This document shows positions 16,441 through 27,307 of a stretch of 64,000 nt of DNA, in pieces. The stretch's first letter is position 1. The number at the start of each line of letters is the position of its first letter. Source of the DNA: Candidatus Williamhamiltonella defendens (GTDB lineage Bacteria > Pseudomonadota > Gammaproteobacteria > Enterobacterales > Enterobacteriaceae); contig NZ_CAADHL010000003.1 in NCBI RefSeq assembly GCF_900699045.1, forward strand, positions 62,001 through 126,000, given 5' to 3'. Position numbers and translations under genes: made by a program. Under the pieces are notes generated by a model that did no database searches, was not told the origin of the DNA, and worked only from the letters and a program-made list of their open reading frames with translations.

Positions 16441-16645
16441 TCAGGACCCCGCAAATAGTGTATAGATTTAACCATATTAATTAATTGTCACTTACAGTGA
16501 GTTGTATTATCTTTGATTTCATCCATTATTTTAACCCCCAGAAATTTTTGTACCAAAAAAGCAGGCTCTCAAAACTTATTCTATACGCGCATAATTCATT
16601 TATGTGATGCTGATTCTAAAGTTAGAATCTCTAAATTTCAATTTC

Positions 16646-17662
16646 TTATCTAGAACTCAGGTTTTTGAAATAACCAGTGCTTTCTCTCGCCAATAACGAA
16701 CTCTTTAACAAATAAGATCCCTTTACTATTTTATGCTCATCTAAATGAACCAGTAAGAGTTCAGCTGTTTTTTCACCCATTTTATGACGAAGGGTTTATA
16801 CCGTTATTAACATAGGATTAATATATTCTGACAGTTTTAGATCAGCGCATCCCATAATTGAGATATCATTTTGAACTTCTATTCCTTGTTTTTTGCCTGA
16901 TAGATAGGCTCCTACTGCTAAAAGATCGTTGTGGCAAAATATGGCCGTCAGAGGTTTAGGTAAAGCCATTAATTTTTTAAATGACTGAACACCTGCTATA
17001 TAACCAAAATCAAATTGTATAAAATAATTATTTTGTAACGGAATAGCACTACGATGAAGGGCCTGAATATGCCCCTGTAACCTATTTTGGTAGAACAGAT
17101 GACTCTCTATTCCTAAAATACAGGAAATACATCGATGACCTAATTTATAATGTAAATGATTCGTGACATGAAAAGAAGCAACCAGGTTGTCAATATGCAC
17201 TGTTGGCAGATTAAATTGATAAATACATTCATTGACCATCACTATAGGGGAGTAAATATTCCCGAGATGCTTTAGTGAAATTTAAATTAAAATTAGAACC
17301 ACAGAACACAATATATGCTATTTGTCTTGCAATCGTAAATGGATTTAATCTGCCTTTATTTTACGCGGCGTCGTTAATGAGAAGTTGATAGTATTTTTTT
17401 AGGGCTATTTCTGTAATGCCTTTAATGATATCATCAAAGAAAGTGTCACCGAAGTTAGGCACACATACAAAGATAGTACGAGATTCGGTTCGTTTAATAT
17501 TTTGTAAAGAACATTCGAATAGTAATCTGCGTTGGTAACGGACTTTTCCACTTTATCCCTGTTCAACACGGAAACTTGTTCTGTGCTCTTACGAGCTCTA
17601 GAGACCGTTGCTGTTGATACGCTTACTATTGCCAATATTTTTTTCATCGTACCAATAGTCAA
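16646..17662 (-). pseudogene. cytR: cytR pseudogene (LacI-family repressor)
   Basis: CytR represses nucleoside uptake and catabolism genes in enterobacteria. The minus strand carries its DNA-binding domain at 17520-17660 (TMKKIL, then SVSTATVSRARKSTEQVS), then a frame change into TIFVCVPNFGDTFFDDIIKG. A decayed stretch follows, then an open fragment (16796-17242) with NLPTVHIDNLVASFHVTNHL, QNRLQGHIQALHR and TAIFCHNDLLAVGAY. After another shift comes a C-terminus ending near 16646 (KMGEKTAELLLVHLDEHK). The order and motifs match E. coli CytR better than other LacI members, notably PTVHIDN. Frameshifts and stops make it inactive. Confidence 0.82.
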
Positions 17663-18013
17663 ATTGTTCTCTAACTTTTATTCAATGAATAACTGGTAAA
17701 TCGACGATGGAATATAGAATAAAAACCTTAAGCTCATATGTTCTTTGCTCGCTTTTCATCAAATTTAATGTTGCGTGATTTAGCAATCAGCAATGATTAA
17801 TAAAACAATTAACACAATATTAAATATTTTTTATCATTTTATATCTGATACATATCAAAATATGTGATTTAAATTTTCAAAAATAACTTGTTAAACATCA
17901 TTTTATGATCTACGTCGCAAAAAAAGAAAAAATAATACAGTTTATAAACATGAGATCATTAAGCCCTGTTTCAGATCATACTTATGATCCTTTTCGAATA
18001 CTGATGAAAACGA
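17663..18013 (-). other. Non-coding gap between cytR relic and tamB
   Basis: These 351 bases are very AT-rich. I see no open frame of coding character, no RNA gene and no clear terminator after tamB. It may hold the decayed upstream region of cytR. Confidence 0.4.
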
Positions 18014-21000
18014 TTAAAATCCAAAGTGATATAAAAGATCTAATGCTTGGCCAATCCCAGAAATGGCTTCTAGATATAATCTAGGCATTAACTGATAACG
18101 TAATGTCAGTGTGGCTAACGAATCAAAAATGTCGACACCATATTTCAGCTGTAAATTTTTGTTAAGATAACCACTCACAACAACTTGAGAATCGTTTCCT
18201 ACGCCATGTGTATCTAAAGTAAGACGACTGATGCCAAAGGCACCTCCTATTTCTCCAATCAAGTTTTCAGTTTGTAAAATACCCATGTTAATTAGCATGG
18301 AAGTTATTAAACTACTATCAGTGCCATAAGACTGATCTATAGCCTGACCTCTAAGAAGGTAAGATAACGCTTCTTGCTTGGGTAATACGGGGTCAGAAAA
18401 TACTTCAATTTTAGGGGTATTCGCATTCCCTGTGACTCGAATTCCTGCGGTATATCCAGGGGTGATATTTTTAGGATTCCGAATGGCTTCAATATTGAGA
18501 AAAGGTTTAGTAGGCCCGGAAAATATCAAGTGGCCTTTTTTGACTAGTAAGTCTTGGCCGTAAGCGTGAAAGCTGCCTGAAGAGGTGTTGATTTGACCCT
18601 GTAGCCCTATTCCATATTGATCTTGTTCAACCTTAAGTGTCCCTTGTAATTGCGCCTTTAAACCAAATGCATCTAATGCGACATCGTTTCCAATTTTAAT
18701 ATTTAAATGAGTATTAATCGGCATTGCTGTTTTTTGAGGGATGATAGGTTGTAGTTGATCGTTTAGCATAACTTTATATGAAGAAACGTCCACGACGTTA
18801 GGTGGAATTTTTTCTGCTTTAATTCGCGCCCATGGGACCTCAATAAAACCTTTAAGTGTTACTAATTTTGGCCTAGCTTCAAATAGTATATCGGGTGAAA
18901 TGTCCAGCTTTACTATAGGTGGGCAAGTGACTCGAATCTGATCACCTTTGGCCGAAAGGTTGGCGCGCCAATCATCAATATGATCCCAGTTCGCATTACC
19001 TAAGAGGTTAATTTGACTTTTTTCTGTTATAATTACCCATCTTAACGTCGATTTCGTCCCTTTAAAATTGATCAATAAATGATTGGGAGAGGCCATATTC
19101 ACTGGCATCCAACTACTATGAATAGAAAAATGATTGAGCGAAATATCACCGTATAGCAAAAGGTTTTTTAAGTTTCCACTTATATCTAAGTGACTGTTTA
19201 AGACACCCGTTATTGTTTCATTTTTGTCTAACACTGTGTTGATAGGTTCCAATGAAATTTGATCGATGTCAATTTTTCCAGATAGTGTGCGTTTCCCTTG
19301 TAAATCAGATATTTTCAAATCCAGTTGCATCTGACCATTATTTTTCAATGAGATCAAAGTATTGATTTGAGCTTTATTATGAGAGAGTTGAACCCCTAGC
19401 TTTAAATTATTGAATACAATATTGAGAGGATTGTCTGCAATATTTTGACGTATTTTAACGTCATGCCCTACAAGCGCGAGTTGAACTGTTGGCAAATGAT
19501 CTTCTGCAGTCCATTTCATCTTTGCATCTCCGGTTATATGTCCAAAAATGGATGTACCTGAGCTCAAAAATGGTTTTAGCATCGCTAAATCAAATCGATT
19601 GAGTTGCATACTCATTTGCCCGCCTGATTTCGTGGCCTCTATCATATCGGCTAAACACAATTTAGCCTGTATATTCTCCAAACAGTGAGGTTGAATAGTG
19701 ACTTTTTGGGCATGATAAAAATATTTGATGCTTGTTGGGTGATTTAAATGCCAATTCCAAGATAGGGTTCGAATATCTGTTTTGTTGAGTTTGAGATCCC
19801 ATATTTGTTTTTGACGATTGAAATCCCCTTGTAAGGCAAAATTTCCAGAGAGAGGCTCGCTTTTAAATTGAAGAGCCAGTTGATGCTGCTTTTCTGTGCC
19901 TTTTGCATTGAGCATTAGATGATGAAGCATGAAATCAGATTGTTTCAGTTTTTCTACCTGTAGAACGAATTGACCTTTGATGTGTTCTAAAAAGTGGAGC
20001 TTGGCATCGAGCTTAATTTGATAAATGCTGAAATTTTTCCATTTTAATTGATTGGCAATAAAATGCGCTTCTAGCTTAGGTTTTATTAAGTCCCCTCTTA
20101 ATTTTAATATTCCCTTAAGTTGACCAGAGACACTCGGCAATCCATCCTGTAATTTCGGCGCATCGATGTTCATATCTAATACCCATTGGTGAGTCAGATC
20201 TCCTTTGATTTTGAGTTTATTGTTCCCAAAATCTATATTAAACGAGGAGATTTTACACTGTCCAGCCTCATCGTCTTTTAAAGAACCAGACACTTTGAAG
20301 GGTTTGTTTTGTAGCTCCCCTTTCAAGAGCATATCAGGAATTTGCAATTGCCAACGTTCACCATCGATAGTGCCACGAGTAGATATCTTTCCGTTGAATT
20401 GAGCTGGCCATTCTGGCCATTGTTTTTTTGTATCAATTCCTTTTAACATTAATATAGAGTCCCAACTGATGGTTTTTGACCAATCTATTATTCCCAATAA
20501 ATCCACCTGACCTTTAAGAAGCTTTAAACGTAAAAGAATTAAATGAAACTGTTGTAAATTACCTCTTCCATCAAGACTAAATTCCGCGTGTGGCAGCTCT
20601 TCACTTTTCATATTTCCTGTCAATGACAAAGCATAATCTGTAGCTTTGCCATTTAATTGCAGTTGAAGATTGTTGATTTTATATTCTGGATCTCCTTTAA
20701 ACGGCCACTGAAGTTGGCTCGATGTTAAGGTCATCATAAGGGGTAGCCCCGATTTGGAGAGCGTGGTAGTCGCATTTAACTGAGCGCTGATAGAACCAGA
20801 AAAATCAGCGGTGAATTTAAGTTGTTTTTTGAGTTTTCCTGTTAAATTTAACTGTATTTTTTCTTCCTTTAATAGGGGAGGAATTTTTATCAGGCTGTCA
20901 ATTTTAAGGGCGATTGGCCATTGATCGGCAAAATTCGCTTCTCCATGTACAGAAAAAGAACCAAAAGGAAGGCTGACTTTTAATGTATTCACCTGAAAAT

Positions 21001-21829
21001 GTTGGTTATAGGATTTTGCCTCTAATTGCAAAGAATTGATAACAATATCTGTATCCCTCACGATCCTGAGTTGCTCTGCTATTAATTTTTTAATTTGAAT
21101 ATTTAAAGGAAAGTGAAAATCAGGCAAGGCAGATAAAATAGGTTGAGCAAAAAAATCCAAAAGATCGGGATGTATGTTTTTATTAAAAGAAGAGTTCGTT
21201 AAAGGTCTTGTTGCTTCTGTAGCAGTGGTTTGGTCGTTAGATTTGACAGGATAGATGAGTGCTGGAGCTTGTAATTTTTCCAAAGATTTTGGCAAGCTGA
21301 CCAGCAGTCCTGAGAGTTGAGGGGATATCAAAGACAGTGTTCGCCCCTGTAAATCTGCTTGTGTACGAAAATTGGCTAAAGATATATGTGTGTCATCAAT
21401 GGTTACATTTAGGTTTATGAATCTGAGGTTTTTTGAAAACAGAGGATAAAAGATGCGAAGGTTAGTAAATGGTTGATCCGATGCTTTTTCAGTAGAAGGC
21501 AATTTTTTCGTCTCTATCACCATATCCAGGTCATTGAGTGTGAAATCATCAATGCAAAATTTCAGCGATGTTTGACAAAAGACATATAAAGCAAGATGTA
21601 TTTCTTTGATCTTTAATTTAAAACCCGGCATCTGATATTGAATGCCTTTTAATGTCAAGTCGTTTGATTTTCCTTCAATGTTTTTAATACTAAGCCCAGG
21701 CACCCAATCAACGATATTTTTGATTAAAAAATGGAGGCCTCCCGTAGTACAAATCAAACCCCATAAAATGCCACACAACAATAAAAAAACTAAAAAAAAA
21801 CCCAGAGTGAATTTTTTTATTCTTCTCAT
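18014..21829 (-). CDS. tamB: Translocation and assembly module protein TamB
   Basis: TamB is a very long inner-membrane-anchored periplasmic protein that works with TamA in outer-membrane protein and lipid transport. The 1271-residue product (E. coli 1259) has an N-terminal membrane anchor (about residues 8-25, LGFFLVFLLLCGILWGL). A long series of amphipathic beta-strand repeats follows, then the conserved DUF490 C-terminal domain with LSYLLRGQAIDQS and a final aromatic residue (YHFGF). Its ATG overlaps the tamA stop by four bases, so the two are translationally coupled. The frame is intact across 3.8 kb, which argues for selection despite the decayed surroundings. Confidence 0.95.
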   Translation of the reverse strand: MRRIKKFTLGFFLVFLLLCGILWGLICTTGGLHFLIKNIVDWVPGLSIKNIEGKSNDLTLKGIQYQMPGFKLKIKEIHLALYVFCQTSLKFCIDDFTLNDLDMVIETKKLPSTEKASDQPFTNLRIFYPLFSKNLRFINLNVTIDDTHISLANFRTQADLQGRTLSLISPQLSGLLVSLPKSLEKLQAPALIYPVKSNDQTTATEATRPLTNSSFNKNIHPDLLDFFAQPILSALPDFHFPLNIQIKKLIAEQLRIVRDTDIVINSLQLEAKSYNQHFQVNTLKVSLPFGSFSVHGEANFADQWPIALKIDSLIKIPPLLKEEKIQLNLTGKLKKQLKFTADFSGSISAQLNATTTLSKSGLPLMMTLTSSQLQWPFKGDPEYKINNLQLQLNGKATDYALSLTGNMKSEELPHAEFSLDGRGNLQQFHLILLRLKLLKGQVDLLGIIDWSKTISWDSILMLKGIDTKKQWPEWPAQFNGKISTRGTIDGERWQLQIPDMLLKGELQNKPFKVSGSLKDDEAGQCKISSFNIDFGNNKLKIKGDLTHQWVLDMNIDAPKLQDGLPSVSGQLKGILKLRGDLIKPKLEAHFIANQLKWKNFSIYQIKLDAKLHFLEHIKGQFVLQVEKLKQSDFMLHHLMLNAKGTEKQHQLALQFKSEPLSGNFALQGDFNRQKQIWDLKLNKTDIRTLSWNWHLNHPTSIKYFYHAQKVTIQPHCLENIQAKLCLADMIEATKSGGQMSMQLNRFDLAMLKPFLSSGTSIFGHITGDAKMKWTAEDHLPTVQLALVGHDVKIRQNIADNPLNIVFNNLKLGVQLSHNKAQINTLISLKNNGQMQLDLKISDLQGKRTLSGKIDIDQISLEPINTVLDKNETITGVLNSHLDISGNLKNLLLYGDISLNHFSIHSSWMPVNMASPNHLLINFKGTKSTLRWVIITEKSQINLLGNANWDHIDDWRANLSAKGDQIRVTCPPIVKLDISPDILFEARPKLVTLKGFIEVPWARIKAEKIPPNVVDVSSYKVMLNDQLQPIIPQKTAMPINTHLNIKIGNDVALDAFGLKAQLQGTLKVEQDQYGIGLQGQINTSSGSFHAYGQDLLVKKGHLIFSGPTKPFLNIEAIRNPKNITPGYTAGIRVTGNANTPKIEVFSDPVLPKQEALSYLLRGQAIDQSYGTDSSLITSMLINMGILQTENLIGEIGGAFGISRLTLDTHGVGNDSQVVVSGYLNKNLQLKYGVDIFDSLATLTLRYQLMPRLYLEAISGIGQALDLLYHFGF

Positions 21830-23565
21830 AGCTCAGGCCCTAAACTAATATAAAACTGTAATTTTTTATTTTTTTTATCGCTAATCGGAGTTGCAATATC
21901 GAATTTGATAGGACCAACAGGAGAAGCCCAACGGATCCCTATGCCGGCCCCTGTTTTAAAATCACTATGCCGGATATCGTTGATAGCCTCACCGCTATCA
22001 ACAAAGGCAGCTCCCCACCAGCGACCCATCACATTATATTGATATTCAATAGAGGCAGTGAGCAGTTTTGTAGCACCAGTGAGTTTATGGTCACTGTCAC
22101 GGGGTGAGATACTTTTTAACTTATAACCCCTGATGCTGCCATCACCTCCCGCAAAAAAACGTAATGAAAGCGGCATCCATTGAAAATCTTTGGTTGCTAT
22201 CCACCCCAGATGCGTTTTCACTATAAAACGGTATTTTTTTCCTAAGGTCCTTATCCAAACATTTTGAGCTTGAATAATTTCAAAATTAATATCAGAATCC
22301 CATTTTTTATTTGAAATATCTAACGAATAATGTTGACTGTCACCCCAATGAGGCATGGCCTCACCACTTTGAAGTGGTTTACTCATACTGATCCCTGGAT
22401 AGAGCAAACCAGTGATAGAATCTACTTTACCCTGGGTGATTTTTTCTAAGCTCCAACGAAAATGAATGGCCGGTTGCCAGCCATTTGAAAAATTCCAAAA
22501 ACGAGCCACATTCATGGTACTGATGTTATATTTAGTATCGTTTAACCTAGAGGTTTTAAGACCTGCTTGTAATAAATAATATTCCTCCAATGCGTTTTTG
22601 ATTAATGGAATACGATAACTAAAAGCCAAGTTTTGTTCAGCAGCAGAAAGATTGCCTTTTGTCGTTAAGCTATGCCCTCGCGAATTAACCCAAGGTTTGT
22701 TCCAGCTTGCCTTGAGACGCGGGCCAATACTGGTTGAGTATCCCCCCCCTAATTCCACATTGTTTTTTGTACGAGGTGTTAACACAGCATCTAGTGGTAA
22801 AATTTGACTCCTTGTTAAAGAGGTAAAATTTGGAGAAACCAAAACAGTGCTGAACCAGTTAGTAGCAGAAAGTCGCCGATTGAGTTCAGCGGTATTATCC
22901 GAACTATAATGATCCCCTATATGAAAAGGCACTAAATTTTGCAAATAGGGTTCTTTAATTTGAGAACCATAAAAAGTCACTTTACCAAAGTGATAACGTT
23001 CACCACTGTCAAAACAAATTTTCCAAAAAGCTTTATTCAGATCTAAGGCGATACGAAGCTGAGTTTTTTTCATTTTAGCATCAAAATACCCTTTGCTCAC
23101 GGCAAGCCCATTGAGAGCATCTACAAATTGGTCAAATTTCCCTTGATTTAATATTGAGCCTATTATTGGTGTTTCTTTCAATAACGCCTGATAATCAGGG
23201 TCGTTTTTAGCATGCCCCATTAACATCACATCGATTCCAGCAATCAGCACGGGTTCACCTGGAGTGATTTTAGCCAGCAATACAGATTGCTGGGTGAATT
23301 CAAAATTGATGTCAGAATGATAATAACCTAAGGCTTCCAATGCGAGGGTAATTTCTGCTTTAACCCGTGATCTCAAACGATGGTTGTCGGTGGTGTATTC
23401 TGTATTAATCATAAACAGACGAGCTTTAACATTACGAGCTACCTCTCCTCCAACACCTTCGATGTCCAAAGACAAAGCAGTCTTTTTTAAAGAGCTAGAA
23501 AAACTACAAAACGAAAGCACCATCAGACATGATGAAAAGAAAACAATCAGACATCGTGACATCAA
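21826..23565 (-). CDS. tamA: Outer-membrane translocation and assembly module protein TamA
   Basis: TamA is an Omp85-family barrel related to BamA. The 579-residue protein (E. coli 577) begins with a signal peptide (about residues 1-25). Three POTRA domains follow in residues ~30-265, and a 16-strand barrel carries the Omp85 signature FFAGGDGSIRGYKLKSI near residue 450 and G-P-I-K-F-D-I-A near the end. The barrel ends with a short beta-strand, ISLGPEL. It lies directly downstream of apaH (9 bases apart), an order different from E. coli, where msrA precedes tamA. Confidence 0.95.
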   Translation of the reverse strand: MMSRCLIVFFSSCLMVLSFCSFSSSLKKTALSLDIEGVGGEVARNVKARLFMINTEYTTDNHRLRSRVKAEITLALEALGYYHSDINFEFTQQSVLLAKITPGEPVLIAGIDVMLMGHAKNDPDYQALLKETPIIGSILNQGKFDQFVDALNGLAVSKGYFDAKMKKTQLRIALDLNKAFWKICFDSGERYHFGKVTFYGSQIKEPYLQNLVPFHIGDHYSSDNTAELNRRLSATNWFSTVLVSPNFTSLTRSQILPLDAVLTPRTKNNVELGGGYSTSIGPRLKASWNKPWVNSRGHSLTTKGNLSAAEQNLAFSYRIPLIKNALEEYYLLQAGLKTSRLNDTKYNISTMNVARFWNFSNGWQPAIHFRWSLEKITQGKVDSITGLLYPGISMSKPLQSGEAMPHWGDSQHYSLDISNKKWDSDINFEIIQAQNVWIRTLGKKYRFIVKTHLGWIATKDFQWMPLSLRFFAGGDGSIRGYKLKSISPRDSDHKLTGATKLLTASIEYQYNVMGRWWGAAFVDSGEAINDIRHSDFKTGAGIGIRWASPVGPIKFDIATPISDKKNKKLQFYISLGPEL

Positions 23566-23574
23566 GTTCCCTAT

Positions 23575-24402
23575 TCAGAACACATGTTTACATTTATAAG
23601 CGGGTTGAATAAAATAGCGCTTTTCTTCCCAATGTAATAAAGTTAATTCATTTCCCCAGCAACAGCCTGTATCTAGAGCATAAATATTATTTGGAGTACC
23701 TTTTCCTTTTAAGGATGACCAATGACCAAAGGCAATCGCATATTCAGGCTCCAACAAACGGGGTAATAAAAACCAAGGATATAAATCACCCTGCATTTTT
23801 TCAGGTACTTCTTTGTGAGTCATGTCCAAACTTCCATCGGAAAAGCAGTAACGCATTCGTGTTAATACATTCGTCATAAATTGCAAACGCACATCACCCT
23901 TTAATTCAGGACTCCATAAGTGAGGAGTCTCCGTATGCGATTTATCTAAAAATAAAGGGATATGATCACTGAGAAGCATGTTTTCTATTTCTTTAGCGCA
24001 TTTTTGTGCCGTCTTTTTATTCCACTGAGGATGGATCCCAGCGTGCGTCATAATGAGTTTTAAGTCATTATCTATTTGCAAAAGGGGCTGTTGTCGTAAC
24101 CAATCGATCAGCTCATCTACATCAGGAGCGCTTAATAAAGCAGTAAGATGATCTTTGGGATTATTTTTTCTCATCCTTGCATATATCGCTAATAAATGCA
24201 GATCGTGGTTCCCTAATACCATACGTAAAGCCTTTCCTAAAGAACGGGCATATCGTAATACTTCTAAAGATTGAAGGCCGCGAGAAACGAGATCTCCTGT
24301 TAACCACAGGGTGTCTTTTTCTTTATCAAAATTCACTTTAGCCAACAAAGCTTTAAACTCATCAAAGCAACCGTGGACATCTCCGATCAGGTAGTTAGAC
24401 AT
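23575..24402 (-). CDS. apaH: Diadenosine tetraphosphatase ApaH
   Basis: ApaH hydrolyses Ap4A to two ADP and removes Np4A caps from RNA in E. coli. The 275-residue protein (E. coli 280) has the metallophosphatase motifs GDVHG (residues 7-11), GDLVSRG, GNHDLH and MTHAGIHP. apaG, which lies between ksgA and apaH in E. coli, is missing; only 58 bases separate the two genes here. The C-terminus reaches to within ten bases of tamA. Confidence 0.96.
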   Translation of the reverse strand: MSNYLIGDVHGCFDEFKALLAKVNFDKEKDTLWLTGDLVSRGLQSLEVLRYARSLGKALRMVLGNHDLHLLAIYARMRKNNPKDHLTALLSAPDVDELIDWLRQQPLLQIDNDLKLIMTHAGIHPQWNKKTAQKCAKEIENMLLSDHIPLFLDKSHTETPHLWSPELKGDVRLQFMTNVLTRMRYCFSDGSLDMTHKEVPEKMQGDLYPWFLLPRLLEPEYAIAFGHWSSLKGKGTPNNIYALDTGCCWGNELTLLHWEEKRYFIQPAYKCKHVF

Positions 24403-24460
24403 ATTAAGCTGATATCAGTTTTAGGTTGAAAAAGCGGTTAGAAAAAGTTTTAAACATACT

Positions 24461-25264
24461 CTAATGAAGCCGATTTGCTAAAAGGCAATATTGTTCAACG
24501 GACACATTTTCTGCTCTAAGTTTTGGGTAAATTCCTATTTTAGCCAATTCTTGGTCAGCAAATAGAGCGCATAAACTATTATGCAGTGTTTTTCTCCTTT
24601 GATTAAAAGCTTGTCTTGTCACAAGGTTAAGCCGCTCTATATCTGTTACAGGATAAGGATGAGAAAAAGATCGGTGTGGAAGTAATCGAATCATCGTTGA
24701 ATATACTTTAGGTATGGGGGTAAAAGCATTAGGAGGTACCGCCAATATGGGGATCACCTTGCAATGATATTGTGCCATGATACTTAAACGCCCGTAGGCT
24801 TTCGTATTTGGAGCTGCCAACAAACGATTAACAACCTCTCTTTGCAACATAAAGTGCATGTCATCAATACAGTGAATATATTTAAATAGATGAAACAGCA
24901 ATGGTGTAGAAATGTTATAAGGCAAATTACCAAATATTCGAAGGGGTTTCTTAAAAGTCGCTGATAATTTTGAAAAATTCACGGTCATGACGTCTTGTTG
25001 ATACAAAATTAGGTTATCTTTTAATTGAGGATGCTGATTTAAGCGATCAGCCAAATGACGATCTAATTCAATGACCAAAATTTTATCCATTTGAGCGGCT
25101 ATAGGGAGTGTTAACGCTCCTAATCCTGGGCCAATTTCAATTAATATTTGTTTAGGTGAAGGATGGATCGATGAAATAATTTGATTAATAACAAATTTAT
25201 CTGTTAAAAAATTTTGTCCAAAGCGTTTTTTTGCAAAATGCCCCTGATAAAGTCTACGGTTCAT
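24461..25264 (-). CDS. ksgA: 16S rRNA dimethyladenosine transferase KsgA (RsmA)
   Basis: KsgA dimethylates two adjacent adenines near the 3' end of 16S rRNA during 30S maturation. The SAM-binding motif is [14 protein letters not shown] and the catalytic motif is NLPYNIS. An ATG four codons upstream is also open, but the ATG at 25264 gives [20 protein letters not shown], aligned with E. coli, so 267 residues are predicted. The start lies inside the end of pdxA (11-base overlap), like the coupled arrangement in E. coli. Confidence 0.96.
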   Translation of the reverse strand: MNRRLYQGHFAKKRFGQNFLTDKFVINQIISSIHPSPKQILIEIGPGLGALTLPIAAQMDKILVIELDRHLADRLNQHPQLKDNLILYQQDVMTVNFSKLSATFKKPLRIFGNLPYNISTPLLFHLFKYIHCIDDMHFMLQREVVNRLLAAPNTKAYGRLSIMAQYHCKVIPILAVPPNAFTPIPKVYSTMIRLLPHRSFSHPYPVTDIERLNLVTRQAFNQRRKTLHNSLCALFADQELAKIGIYPKLRAENVSVEQYCLLANRLH

Positions 25265-26249
25265 CGCTTTTAACAATCATATCGATGGATAGGTTGACTG
25301 CGCTAGCGAAACTCCCTACTTTAGCCTTACCTGTGCCTGCTATATCCAATGCAGTACCATGATCTACAGATGTCCTAATAAAAGGCAACCCTAGTGTAAC
25401 ATTGACAGATTGGCCGAATCCTTGATATTTCAATACAGGTAATCCTTGATCGTGGTACATAGATAAGACCACATCAGCGTGTTTTAGGTATTTTTCATGA
25501 AATATCGTATCTGCAGATAAAGGACCAATAAGTGTCATCCCTTCTTGATGTAACAAATTGAGTACAGGAATGATAACGTCAATTTCTTCTTTTCCTAGAT
25601 GGCCGTTTTCACCAGCATGAGGGTTTAGCCCACAAACATAGATGTGGGGACGAGATATCCCGAATTTGGTTTTAAGGTCGTGATTGAGAATACGAATAAC
25701 TTGTTTGAGGTGATCTTGAGTCACCGCTTTCGATACCTCTGATAAAGGCAAATGAGTGGTCGTTAATGCCACTTTAAGTTTTTTGCTGACTAACATCATC
25801 ACGACCATTGAGCATTTGCATCGTTGCGCAAAAAATTCAGTATGACCTATAAAAGGAATGCCCGCTTCATTAATAATACTCTTTTGAATCGGCCCAGTGA
25901 CTAGGGCGCTAAATTCACTAGCTAAAAGACGATCACAAGATTGCATCAGTGTATCTATCACATAAGGTGCATTATTGACATTCAGCCTACCCGCGATCAC
26001 GGTAGTTTTTACTTTCACGGGTAAAATGCTCAATGTGGATGGCAAACAGGGCTGACTGTCTTTTTTGGGGTGATACTGTTTCAATGTCAGGGGTAAATTC
26101 ATCTGTTTGGCTCGTGCCGATAATAAATAAGGATCAGCACAAACAACCAACTCGACAGGCCAATGCTGTTGTGCCAAAGCGATCACTAGGTCTGGACCGA
26201 TGCCAGCAGGTTCACCTGGCGTGATGAGAATAGGTTTATTGTCATTCAT
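25254..26249 (-). CDS. pdxA: 4-hydroxythreonine-4-phosphate dehydrogenase PdxA
   Basis: PdxA oxidises 4-hydroxythreonine phosphate in de novo pyridoxal phosphate synthesis. Family motifs are [13 protein letters not shown] at the N-terminus, [19 protein letters not shown] and [16 protein letters not shown]. The open frame extends upstream to 26450, but the N-terminus matching E. coli is the ATG at 26249, giving 331 residues (E. coli 329). That start lies inside surA, whose stop is at 26242, so the genes overlap by 8 bases. pdxB at 30004 supplies an earlier step of the same pathway. Confidence 0.96.
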   Translation of the reverse strand: MNDNKPILITPGEPAGIGPDLVIALAQQHWPVELVVCADPYLLSARAKQMNLPLTLKQYHPKKDSQPCLPSTLSILPVKVKTTVIAGRLNVNNAPYVIDTLMQSCDRLLASEFSALVTGPIQKSIINEAGIPFIGHTEFFAQRCKCSMVVMMLVSKKLKVALTTTHLPLSEVSKAVTQDHLKQVIRILNHDLKTKFGISRPHIYVCGLNPHAGENGHLGKEEIDVIIPVLNLLHQEGMTLIGPLSADTIFHEKYLKHADVVLSMYHDQGLPVLKYQGFGQSVNVTLGLPFIRTSVDHGTALDIAGTGKAKVGSFASAVNLSIDMIVKSDEP

Positions 26250-27207
26250 TATCGTGTTCAAAAATTTTAACGTAAGCTGAAGCCCTCTGCTCTTGTATCC
26301 AAGTCTCGGCTTGTTCAGAAAATTTGCGATTAAACAGGATTTTGTAAGCTTGGTTTTTAATATCTTCACTATTTTCAAAAATAGTATGCAGATCGTTAAT
26401 GCGCAAAATATAAAAACCAATCTCCGAGCGAATGGGGCCAATAATATCAAACTTATGCTTATGAATGCCTTTTAATTTTTCAGAAAACAAGGTGGGTAAT
26501 TCTTGCACTTTTTTCCAACCTATCATTCCCCATTTCAAAGGTTGCGAGTCAGCCGAATAGGCGACCCCTAATTTCACGTCTTTTTTAAGTTGAGAGACTA
26601 ATTTATTGGCTTTTTTTTCGGCTTTATCTATCTCTTTCTGGGAAGAATTATCTGTTATAGGAATCAAGATTTGACTGAGATTTAGCTCCATATGTTGATT
26701 TTTTTCGTTCAAAATTAACTTTGATAAAGCATTCACTTCTTGTGGAAAGATGTTGATTCGAGGTTTCACCGCATTTTTAAGCACTTCTGCAATTAATATT
26801 TGATTACGAATTTCATTACGATAAGTACCGTAATGAATATTTTCTGCGGCCAACTTGTTACGGATCTCATCAACGGTCAGACGATTTTTTCTTGCAATAT
26901 CAGTAATAATTTTGTCCAAATCATCATCAAGAATTTTGAAACCTATTTTGTCAGCTATTTGTAATTGCATACTTTCTACTATGAGCCGTTCGAGGATTTG
27001 CTGTCTTAAAATCACCTCCTCGGGCAAGGACTGATGCATATTGTTCGCATTCATTTTGATGACTTTTAGCCTATGATTGATATCACTCTGCAGTATGACG
27101 GAATCGTTCACTATAGCAACGATTTTATTGATTTCTTTGGGTGCTGGAAAAACAGTGAAGTGGCTTCCTAAAAACCATACTAAAACATATATTCTCCAAT
27201 ATTTCAT
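26242..27207 (-). CDS. surA: Periplasmic chaperone SurA lacking the second parvulin domain
   Basis: SurA escorts unfolded outer-membrane proteins to the BAM complex. This copy has 321 residues against 428 in E. coli. A signal peptide (about 1-22) is followed by the N-terminal chaperone domain (residues ~25-165) and the first parvulin domain P1 (about 172-272, from [11 protein letters not shown] to [10 protein letters not shown]). The C-terminal helix starts immediately after (about 283-315, [20 protein letters not shown]). The whole P2 parvulin domain, which carries the prolyl isomerase activity in E. coli SurA, is absent without a frameshift. The chaperone core is intact, so the gene is probably functional in OMP transport. 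It sits between lptD and pdxA as usual. Confidence 0.93.
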   Translation of the reverse strand: MKYWRIYVLVWFLGSHFTVFPAPKEINKIVAIVNDSVILQSDINHRLKVIKMNANNMHQSLPEEVILRQQILERLIVESMQLQIADKIGFKILDDDLDKIITDIARKNRLTVDEIRNKLAAENIHYGTYRNEIRNQILIAEVLKNAVKPRINIFPQEVNALSKLILNEKNQHMELNLSQILIPITDNSSQKEIDKAEKKANKLVSQLKKDVKLGVAYSADSQPLKWGMIGWKKVQELPTLFSEKLKGIHKHKFDIIGPIRSEIGFYILRINDLHTIFENSEDIKNQAYKILFNRKFSEQAETWIQEQRASAYVKIFEHDNE

Positions 27208-27307
27208 ATTTTTACCTTATCTCATCAAGTAGATTATTGACTCAAGCTGCCGCGAATAGGTACGAGATCCAGTTTATTAAGCTCTGTGTTTTTATCATTT
27301 TTTAAAA

